The notes below the pieces were generated by a model. It was not told the origin of the DNA, did no database searches, and saw nothing but the letters and a program-made list of their open reading frames with translations. A stretch of 64,000 bases of DNA from Acanthochlamys bracteata (taxonomy: Eukaryota; Streptophyta; Magnoliopsida; Pandanales; Velloziaceae): contig CM034126.1 in assembly GCA_019914995.1 (NCBI GenBank), positions 191,001 through 255,000 on the forward strand, given 5' to 3'. Positions within the stretch are counted from its first letter, which is position 1. Each line of letters opens with the position of its first letter. The translations under genes and the position numbers were made by a program. Positions 45,571 through 55,358 of the stretch are shown here, piece after piece.

Positions 45571-46320
45571 TAACTCGTGCTTGTGTACAGTTACTTTTTC
45601 TATCTCTTTCTTCCTTCGATTGCATTTCAAATTTTCCACAATTTACAGGTTGTGTGCAGTGATCTTTTGAAATATAAGATGCGATAAATTTTTCTTTTTG
45701 TTCACGCTTGCGTGCGTATGATAGTATCTTTGTAAACTGTACAGATAGTACTAATAATTCTATAAGATCGATCAGTTTATAGTACTTATAATTTAATTTG
45801 TGTCTATAAAATAAGGAAATTCTCCGTTCTCCTGGCTTGTTGATAAGACAAGGGACGCATTGGTATTATTTTCATATTTATAAAATCCAAATATAAAGTA
45901 CGTCAAAGTTGCCAAATTTTGAATTGAATTAAAATCGATCCGAAATTTGTAAAATTGTAAAAATTATAGTATTTTTTAAATTAAATTTAATTTTGACAAT
46001 CAACTTAGCTTAAAATGTTTTAAAATTTTGGATTAAAACAGAATCGGTAAATTTTTAAGAGTTAAATTTAGATTTTAACAACTATTATTTTAGATATATT
46101 GGTTATATTCAATTTGTATTGTATTGCTTTAAGTAGAATTCTAGGGATCTAAAGTATTAGAGTTCCAAAACACCCATTAAGAAACATGCAAGAAATATTT
46201 CTCACATTATTATTTTTCATTTCATAATTTCAATACCATTTTTTTTTAATTTAAAGAAAATTCTATTTATTACTTCTGCTTTCAGTGGAGTAGTGGTGGA
46301 TTGTTTCAGGCAGCTCCAAA
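45571..46320. other. Spacer between SH3P1 and PotD-like genes
   Basis: The 3' UTR of SH3P1 is followed by A/T-rich sequence with short repeated aaattttg blocks; no gene seen. Confidence 0.5.
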
Positions 46321-49071
46321 ATGGCTTATTCTTCTTCTATACTCTCCTTCTCTTCCTTTCCACCGCCGCCGGCACACGCCTCTCCATCTCTTCCTCCGCC
46401 TTATCTCTGCGTCCTCCTCCTCCGCCGTAGCGTTCGCTCTTCTCCGCCGCTGATCAGCTGCTGCAGCTCTACTGGGTCCCACAGCACCAATAACGGAGAC
46501 GCGTTTCCTCCTGCTCCTGCTCCTACTCCGCGGAAAACGTCAACAGCCGCTCGTCTTCTAACCTCCGCATCTGCCTCCACCGTCTTCTTCTTCTGTTTCT
46601 TCTCGGCCTCCGCCCTTTGCGCTCGCGCTTTGATTCCATCGCCGCCCCCGCCCTCAGGTGACACTAATAGCTCTTCTTCTTCATTACTTTTTAATTAGTG
46701 ATTTTTTAATTTATTGTTTTTGTTTTCTCAGAGACGCAATCTAGAGATACTACTGAATCGGTAGAGGAGGATGAGGAGTTCAAGAAGGCGTTTGAGAGCT
46801 TCAAATCGAAGACTTATGCACTCACTGTTCCATTGAGGGTTGTCGCTCTCCGCGGATCAATGCCGCCATCATGGATCAAGGTTTGTTTGAATCATTATAC
46901 TGCTGTGAATTTCATAATCATCGATTATATTTTTACGTGAATGTAGGAAATCTGATTTGTCTTACTTGTGAACTCCTATTATTATTATTATTATTAACTT
47001 TTTTTTTTTTGGCTATACAGGATTTTATGCAAGCGCAGGGAAGGAGATGTAAGTTGGGAGCTGAATTCCGTGGAAGCATTGAGGCCATTTTTTCTGACCT
47101 TTCACTGGTTTCTAAGAAAAATTCACTGGTGCCTAAGTCTGCGATGGCTGCTGATATTGTTTCTGTTGGTGACTCGTGGTTGGATTACGCCATTAAGGAG
47201 TCTCTTATTGAACCTATAAATGCAGGGGAGCAAGATTGGTTCAAAGGTTTAACTGACAAATGGAAGGTGAGAACCGTGTTTTGTCTATCTTATCTTGCAC
47301 ATGCAGATCATGATGCTAGTAATTTATTTTGACTTTCATTATTGTCTTTGCATTTAGTTCATTATACATTTATACAACAGTTCAGTACGCCAACCTGTAC
47401 TTATGCTGTTTAGTTTTACTGAAATTTCTACTAAACAAAGTCTCTAATCCATAGCCATCGTCTTTGAAGCCCTTTACTTCACTTAAATGTGTGTTCTGGG
47501 ATAGTATCATCATGGAGATTGTCCTCAGAAAATGGAAGTAATGCAGAAATAGCTTTTGGTTCTAGTTGGTGCTTGCTATGATGTAAAACATAAACCCTTA
47601 ATTGAAAGTCGACACTTTTTTATGTATATATGTTAATTTTTTCTGACTTTTTAATTTATCATAGCAAATGTCAGACATATTTATGCAGGAATAGCAAAGG
47701 AGAAATAGATTGTACTGGGCAATTATGGGCTGTTCCATATCGCTGGGGAAGCTTGGTAATAGCATACAAGAAGAGTAAATTCAGAAAGTACAATTTGCCA
47801 CCAATCCAGGTAGCCTTCTGGCTTAAGCTTCATATATGCTGTATGTGACATCAGATGACAATTGCTGTTCTTGTAATGGCATTGTATGAACACCTAGAAG
47901 ATGAATTATTATAGGACTGGGGAGATTTGTGGAGGCCAGAACTTGCCGGCAGGATCGCAATGGTTGATTCTCCACGGGAAGTTGTGGGTGCTGTTTTGAA
48001 GCATATGGGTGCATCTTATAATACAAAGGATTTGGACTCTGAAATTCTTGGTGGGAAGAAAGCTGTATTGCTTGAGTTGACAAAGCTCCAGAAACAAGTA
48101 AGCATCAGGTAATTAATTCTTAGGATGCTGTAATTTTGCTGGACAAGGATGTTTACCTTTAACTGTGTCTTCGGTAGGTTCGGATGTTTGACAGCGCACA
48201 TTACTTGAAAGCTTTTGGTGCTGGGGATGTGTGGGTTGCTGTAGGTTGGAGTAGTGATGTCATTCCTGCTGCAAAGCGCATGTCCAATGTCACTGTTATT
48301 GTTCCCAAATCTGGTGCTAGCCTATGGACAGATCTTTGGGTATACTTTTGATACTTCTTTTTCAATGCTGAGTCACAAATATCCAGCCCTAGTTTACTGT
48401 GACCATTGAAGGGATAGGGATCTTAAATCTAATATTCCTGAACATTCCAGGCAGTTCCTTCAGCAACTAGGTTCTCTGCTGATAGAATCGGTGGAAGAGT
48501 CAGGGGCCCATCACCTCTCGTTCATCAATGGATAGATTTTTGTTTACAGACAGCTAGGGCACTACCTTTTCAGAAAGAAGTCATTCCAGGAGCATCTCCT
48601 TTGGCTCTTGAATGTCCACCATCATCTGAAGAACTTCAGGATGACAGCAAGGGAAAGCCCAAGCTGGATTCTAATCTCATTGCCGGAGTACCCCCACGTG
48701 ATATATTGTCAAGATGTGAGTTCTTGGAACCTTTGTCAGAGAAGGCACTGGAAGATTACAAATGGTTGCTATCTGCGATGCAGCAACCAGATCACCGCTC
48801 GATCAAGAGCAGATTTACTAGTATCTTAACAGCTATAAAGCTATGGAGGTAACTATAAGGTTTTCTTTTCAACTATTAATATCTTGCTTTAAGATTTAGG
48901 TTCTTCATTGCCTCATAAAATGTATTAGGGAATAATCTTTTAACTACGTATTCTGAATCTTAATAATTAATATTTCTTTTGTTTTTTCTGGGCTATAATG
49001 GTTACTGATATTCACATGATTACGCCAGGAGAAACTCTTACCTAGAAGAACGGAGTGATGTAGCCAGATAG
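46321..49071 (+). CDS. Plastid PotD-like (putrescine-binding-type) solute-binding protein
   Basis: Plant homologue of bacterial periplasmic polyamine-binding proteins. Eight exons: 46321-46657, 46732-46880, 47021-47266, 47675-47809, 47915-48097, 48178-48339, 48451-48848 and 49029-49071. Product 550 residues. Residues 1 to about 90 are Ser/Pro/Arg-rich (transit peptide), followed by a hydrophobic stretch (ASTVFFFCFFSASALCA) that could be a membrane or thylakoid-lumen signal. The binding-protein fold follows: LRGSMPPSWIKDFM, ADIVSVGDSWLDYAIK, WAVPYRWGSLVIAYKK, WRPELAGRIAMVDSPREV and DVWVAVGWSSDVIP. Without the last splice the frame stops at LWR*; splicing adds RNSYLEERSDVAR. The ligand is unknown: similarity to PotD does not prove polyamine binding. 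Same strand as SH3P1, about 750 bases apart. Confidence 0.85.
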
Positions 49072-50068
49072 CGCTGAAGGTATTAGATTAAACATACACA
49101 GAGTCACCATGTTCATCGTCAAAGCTTTACAAGCACAGATGCATACGACTCAATGTTTGATCATCCCTGGTGAAAAGCCGCTCAGCTGCTGCAATCCATT
49201 TAACTAAGAACTCATTTGATTGCACTGCTGAGTCCTTATAAGGTCCTTGATGGCAGTATTTTCAAGAGCTAGCGGTCAAGGCCTGGCAAGCTTTCCTGTA
49301 GTACTTGGACGGCAACTCTTCTTCAGCTTGTTATATTGTTTCATTAACCTGCTTAAGAGGGCAGGATTTAGCTTGCAAAATTTGTCTTATAATGCCATCA
49401 ATGCACTTTGTTGTAAATTGTGATATGAAAAATATAAACTTACTGCAAAAGTGCGACTCATGCATCTACCACTGGTCTGTTAATTCCAATCTAACAAAAG
49501 ATAAAAACTCTATTTATTCTCTCTAGATTTGATTTCAATCATTTTATGTTTGTAGTTATTAGTTCGAACTTCATTTTTATCTTCACATCAAATTTTACTA
49601 AATATTATTCTAAAATTTACTTTTATATAATTAAAATACACTATTAGTTATCTACCAAAAAAAAAAACACTTGTCTCCATTTGAAAGTGACAATATATAG
49701 AAACGGAATTCTGAAACCATCACATAGGGTCTTAAATTGTGAGCTAAGAAAGTGACATGGAAGTAAATTATCTTGCAGGAATGAACTTACATAAACGGAA
49801 GTTTTAATAAGGCAAATCTTTGATGCATAAGCTATAGAGACGAAAGACCTATGTGCGCTCATATTCTCTTCACTTGCAACAAAAAAAAGGTCAAAATTTA
49901 CAGCCTCACATAAAGAATTTCAAAAAGAAACCAACTAATAAAAGGTGATGATAGCAACCGCAGAGACACAAAAATTTGGAATAAACCAAAACATATATAC
50001 AATAGGAGTTCATATTATCAGTAAAACAACAGATGTATCCTAACCAATTCCCTAACCCAGCCTCATTC

Positions 50069-50176
50069 TCAGGAATCCTCCTGCTTTATCCACTTGCGCC
50101 TATGGTTTTTATGTCCTGGTAACTCCGCACAAAGCCATGCTATTCTTGCCCTACCCAATTGCTCTGGGAGCTCCTC
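50069..50176 (-). pseudogene. Isolated exon fragment resembling a PPR-type protein
   Basis: A GC-richer minus-strand stretch reads LPEQLGRARIAWLCAELPG then HKNHRRKWIKQEDS and a stop. The ARIAWLC.ELP and RKWIKQED pieces recall the N-terminal block of a family of plant PPR proteins, from memory. A TAA stands directly upstream in frame and no further exons were found on either side. Most likely a degraded gene fragment; identity uncertain. Confidence 0.35.
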
Positions 50177-50304
50177 TTAACTCTCTTACTTTGAGCTCCG
50201 GTGAAGACAACGTCCACACACTTTATCACACACCAAAGCCACTACAAGGAAATTGCTCTACGGCGACTATAAATGATTTTCACAAATTACTACTTTTTTA
50301 TAGG

Positions 50305-51107
50305 GGTGGCAATTTGAATTGATAGATCGATTTTGGATCAATCTATTTTTAATAATCGGATCAAAATCATTGAACTCTAATACAATCTATGAATAACCGA
50401 ATTAAATTCGGTTACCCATTTAATAATTAAAATTATTATTTTTTAATTCTATATTTTTAAATTTTAGTAAAATTATAAGATTAGTTGTCAAAAAAATGCA
50501 CGATATTTTTAGTGACGAGATATAGTAAATATCCATTAAAATATGCATTCATTAATATTTTTATAGGTTATTAAAATATCTAAAAAAATTTATTTTTATT
50601 TTCATCTTTTTAAAATATGTGGTGACAACTAAAGTTTTATGATTATAACTATATACTAATAATTTTGATAAATATAGCTATTTAAAAAATTTTGATAAAA
50701 ATTTTTATACGAAATCTATATTCATCATTACAAAAATACCTACCTAATAATACTTTCGATAATATTATAATTCTAATATTACACTATTTTACTAAGATAT
50801 AAAAATAACAATTAATTATAAATACTATATTATTTAATAATTTATAAATACTATTATTAATTATTTATTGCCAATATTTTTATATATGGAAAAGAAAAAT
50901 TAAATATTGTTCTTTAAAAATATGGCAATTCGAATTGGTATGTCAATTTCGGATTAATTCGGATCGACCGATTTAATAATCGGATCAAATTTGTTCAACT
51001 CTAATCCAACTTATATATTTATACGGGTCAAAAGTTTTAACCCAAATTAAATAGATCGATTTTATATTATATTTTCAGATCGGATCATATATTAACACCC
51101 CTATTTT
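50305..51107. mobile_element. Inverted-ended non-autonomous DNA element
   Basis: Left end aggggtggcaatttgaattg; right end aacacccct, the inverse of aggggtgtt. A second copy of the left subterminal block (ggcaattcgaattg.. aataatcggatcaaa) occurs inside at about 50925. AT-rich and non-coding. Target duplication not confirmed. Confidence 0.5.
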
Positions 51108-51714
51108 TTCATTAAAGCGATCGGAGAAAGGCGTGATTTATGAAATTAATTTTTATGAGATTAAGTGGCATTTGAGATTTCATTTGGCTTCATTCTAAAA
51201 GACTTTATTTTATTTTATATTTGAAATAAATTTTCTACAATATTTTAAAAATTCATTTACAAAATACATAAAAGAAATTCTACATTATAAAATTTTATTA
51301 TTATTTATTAAAAAAATATTTCTCAAAATAAAATAATAATATTTTTTATTAAACAAAATTATTTTATAAGTATTCTCTACCGTTTCTAATTTTGTAAACC
51401 ATTAAATTAAAAAATGGGCCGACATGGAACATTTCTTTTAGCCCATTATTTCCCTTCTCATAAAAGGTCTTCCAACTAAACCAACCATTGCATTGCTGTT
51501 ACAGTTTCCAAAAAAGTTTTAAGAAAAACTTTTTATTATCAAGAGTCTTTTAGTTTTCATATCTTCAATTATTTTCTCTTTTGGAAAATTTCTAACCAAC
51601 AAACTATCAGTTAATTTCAGGTTTTCTTTCTTCTGAGAAGACTGTTAATTACAGTTATTTTTTACAACAACAAAATCCCCTTCACAAAAAAGCAAAAAAG
51701 AAAAGAAGTAATAA

Positions 51715-51792
51715 CATGATGGACTCAAAATTGAAGCTGTTATGGTCAAAGCTGAAAGAAACTAGTTGTGGTTCAAAGAATCTTCTTCTTTG
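51715..51792 (+). CDS. Upstream open reading frame of the Cys/His-repeat gene
   Basis: A 25-codon frame (MMDSKLKLLWSKLKETSC...) with two adjacent ATGs, ending 90 bases before the main ATG at 51883. It would be translated first if the transcript starts upstream of 51715, and could reduce translation of the main frame. No promoter element was identified with confidence, so its place in the mRNA is inference. Confidence 0.35.
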
Positions 51793-51882
51793 ATTTCGTT
51801 CACTCGTCCAGAAAAAACCAAAACACTTCGAGGAGAAAGAAAAAGAAAGATTGATTCCTTTTTGTTTCCAACTCATTCGTAC

Positions 51883-54619
51883 ATGGAGAACCCTTTACCA
51901 GTTTCTGTCGTGAACAAGAAGGTTGAAGAGAAGGAGAAGAAGAAAGGTTCATCAGGTAGTCTTCCGTTCATGATGTTTGCGGAGGTGGATGGAAACGTTC
52001 CAAGTGTGTTACCAGATTGCCCCAACGCTTCAAATCCATACCACAAGTGTGGCAAGTACTGCTGGGACAAGATTGGATCCAAAAACAAAGATCTTGGTTC
52101 TTTTGGTGGTCATACCAAACCAGCTGATCATGATGGTAATTCTTGTCTATTCTCCAGTTAATGTTTTTCATTAAACTAGATAATATTTTTGTTGCCAACG
52201 TATACTTTTAGCTGTTTGGCAGATTTTGTAATGTTTGTAAGCCATCTGAAGAAATTAAGAAAGTCTTGTTAACGATTCAGTTCTTGCTTATCTAAAGATT
52301 TGAGCTTCTTCTTTCTTTCTACTTTGTGCAGAAGAAATTTCTGGTTGTGGTGCTCTAGATTTTCAGCAAGATTTGCTTAATTGCCCTGCGCTGATTGTTT
52401 CTCTTTAGTTGTAAACACAGTGGGAGGCAAACGGAGTACGGTGGTAAGTGATGGTGTGCACCCGAGTTGTGCGTATGCATCTAATCCATACCATCAGTGT
52501 AGTACAAGCTGCTACAAGCGCATGAGCATGGAGGAACATGAAAACAGAAACTCAGGTTCTTCTCGTCATGCCTTTTAGTTAAGTGTTGCAGAGTCTCCTA
52601 TGAGATACAAATATGAAATCTGATAAACATTACAAATTGAGTGGAACAAGTTTCCTTAACTAGAGTATCGTGATAAAAATGTTCAGTGCCCAAGATTACG
52701 CTTTATTGGATAGATGTTTTTGTGGCAGATAACAAGCTGTAAGTCTTTATGCATCTCTATATGTAATACATGATGTAAACATTCGAAGCATAAAAAAAAT
52801 GCTAACAGCATTCTTATCGATGAAAGGGAAGCAGTTTACCATAAACAAGAATCATCTAGATTGTAGAGTAATGGGGTTTTCCAAGTCTATTTCATGCTTT
52901 TGTATCTTAATAGAAATCCACTTCTGCATATTAAATTGGATGCTATAGCGTATATTCTTCAAATGTATACCAGAGGCTGCAAGAGCATATCGGACATTCT
53001 ATATTTATGTAGAAGGATGCTTATTCATCGGTTGGACGGACATTAGAAACTTATCTTCCTAGCCTGATACTGTATAGTTCTCTCATGGTTTTTGTATCAA
53101 TTGAAATGGAAAGAAAGTTTTCAGTAATTGCTTATTAATTATGGCCAGAAATCAGGTTATCCTTTGAGTTTGCTTGCCACTAATTTTATGTTTGAGGATA
53201 AACCGGGGGATTTATATACTCGATGAAAGTTCAAACTTTTATTAATTAGGGTCTAAGGCGTATGATGGAGAGAAGGCACATCATCAAAGCAGAACCAAGA
53301 ATTATGCTTCAACTAGTTCTGGAACCAAGTCACTGAGTGACATGGAGAATGGGACAGCCAGCCAAGGTGATTCAGACAGATTCATTTTTATTGCAGATTT
53401 TTGTGGATTCATGTTGGCACATTGATAACAGAAATACAGCTGTTCCTAAGAATGAAAGCAGAGGGAAAAAGAAGGCGACAGAGACTAGAATTCTGTATCC
53501 TGATTGTGTTTATGCATCCAATCCATTCCACGAGTGTACTGACCGTTGCCGACAGAAAATAGCTGAAGGAGATCAGCCGAAGAAGAGCCTTTCAGGTTTT
53601 GTGCTATTATTGTATTCTTTTGTTAAGGCTCATGATTGTGTTTCTTTTGTCTGAGCTATAGTTGTGCCAATTCCTTTTGCAGGTGCTAACACAATGGAAA
53701 AGAAAAAGACTCGTTGGAAGTTGGCCGTGAAGCTTATGAAACCAAATTGCGACACTGATGTAGACCACACTCACCGAGCAGGTAAAATATTTTGCAGTAT
53801 CATTTCCTACACATAAGAGAGTGAAATGGTTTGCTAAGTAACTTAATCTCTTTATCAACAGGAACTAAAAAGAAGCATATGAACATAGAGAGATGGAATG
53901 TACACCCTGACTGTATTTATGCTTCCAATCCTTACCATACATGTGTTGAGAAATGCTTCCAAAGAATCCAAGATATGAGCTTTACTAAACAAGGCAAGTG
54001 TTTTTCTCTTTGCTAGTCTTTCTTTTTTACTTTACGATAGAAGTTTGAAATGACCGGCATTCGATTGGTGATGGTAGATCCAAGTAAGAAAGACAACATC
54101 TTAGCAGGACAATCAGATGCAGATCCCAAGTGTCAGTATACTTCCAATCCATTTCACAAATGCACTGATAGTTGCTTTCAGAAAAACTACGATAGCGGTG
54201 TCACTGAGAGAGGTAAGTCATCATGCTCATCTATGTCATCAGATAAACATTGCAATCGTTCTCAGATTCACCAAACCATGTCCTGAAATAATTCTACCAA
54301 ACGCATTTCTCTGATGGAGATTTTATCCAAACCATGGTTCCGAAAATCTATTGTTTCATGTTTAGTGGAAACTAAGAAAGGATCAGACAAGCACAGTGCA
54401 CAACTAGAGAGTACAGTTACAGATTCAGGAAACACGCCAGAAAATCGCTTCCAAATGCATGACGAAGAGGAGAAAATTGTGGAGGAAAGTTCAGGTTAAC
54501 TACCTTCCTTGCTTTTGTCGTGTCTTTCCAGGTTAATCTAGTTCATTGCATAGTTCTCACGGTTTCCATTTGCATACTTAGGTGAAGAAGAATCAAATTG
54601 TTCGATGAGTGTGATGTGA
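51883..54619 (+). CDS. Five-copy Cys/His module protein (C-x7-H-x-C-x3-C), unknown function
   Basis: Nine exons: 51883-52135, 52409-52555, 53250-53366, 53440-53595, 53683-53781, 53862-53993, 54078-54212, 54366-54494 and 54582-54619. Product 401 residues. Five repeats of a short module, P.C.YASNPYH.C...C followed by a basic helix-like tail, start at Cys46, Cys105, Cys195, Cys275 and Cys320. Each repeat is in a different exon (1, 2, 4, 6, 7), and all eight introns are phase 1, so the exons are exchangeable cassettes. The spacing C-x7-H-x-C-x3-C offers four metal ligands, so zinc binding is a reasonable inference. Linkers are Lys/Ser-rich and the C-terminus is acidic; no signal peptide or membrane segment. 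The sixth intron uses a GC donor (53994). I do not recognise a named family. Confidence 0.75.
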
Positions 54620-54778
54620 GAAAACAAATGTGATCGAGATTTTGTGTTTCCTGATCAGAGAGGGGAATGTATCGAAGGTGTATGTATATTTAAATTCGTC
54701 ATAGGAGAGATCTCATAGTTTTCCTAGTGTCATATACTACTCTCTGCTTCAAGCTTTTTCATTCTGAGTTTAAGGGAG

Positions 54779-54950
54779 CGTTTAAAAGTACTTATAAATA
54801 ATAATAAAAAATTTAAAAAAAAAATAATAATAATATATAATAAAAAAAAATTTTACATAATTTTTTTTATATTTTTAAATAATATAAAATTAAAAATTAA
54901 AAAATATCGTTAACGAAACGTTCAGTCAAACTGAAAATTCACGTCATTAA
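54779..54950. mobile_element. Possible hAT-like MITE remnant
   Basis: Begins gcgtttaaaagtacttataa, like the left ends at 5153 and 36991, with A/T-rich interior and a gaacgttt-type inverse end near 54920. Weak right boundary. Confidence 0.3.
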
Positions 54951-55291
54951 AAGAAATATTTCAGAGCTTTTATAAAATTAATTTTTTTAAAACGAAAAAT
55001 ACTTCTTCTTTTCTCTATAAATGAAATACACTCGCAAGTTTTTTTGATTTTGCGTTCATATTCCATTCACATAGAAAGGCCTCGTTATGAAAAATTAGTC
55101 TGAAAATTGCAAAAAAAGGAAAACACCCCTTTGTGATAGATTGCCATAATTCAGCTCAAAAGAACGACCTGAATACAAAAACTTTGTTATTAGTGAATTT
55201 AAAATGCAAAATTAGATCTCGACAATGGAAAAGCAATGCGACGGTTGCCTTGGATTTATTAATTTGCTCCGTTAGTAGTTAGTTCTCAACC

Positions 55292-55292
55292 G

Positions 55293-55317
<25 letters not shown>
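55292..55317. repeat. (CT)n microsatellite in the leader of the His-run gene
   Basis: About 13 CT units, 40 bases before the ATG at 55359. CT-rich leaders are common in plant promoters (Y patches). Confidence 0.8.
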
Positions 55318-55323
<6 letters not shown>

Positions 55324-55358
55324 ATTCATTTCGTTCTCCGAAGGACGCAAATGCAATT

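Larger units (their letters stand above)
49072..51714. other. Intergenic region with an exon relic and a transposon
   Basis: The first 500 bases are probably the 3' UTR of the PotD-like gene. It holds the possible PPR-type fragment (50069-50176, minus) and an inverted-ended element (about 50305-51107). The remainder is A/T-rich, and the last part is the promoter of the Cys/His-repeat gene. Confidence 0.5.
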
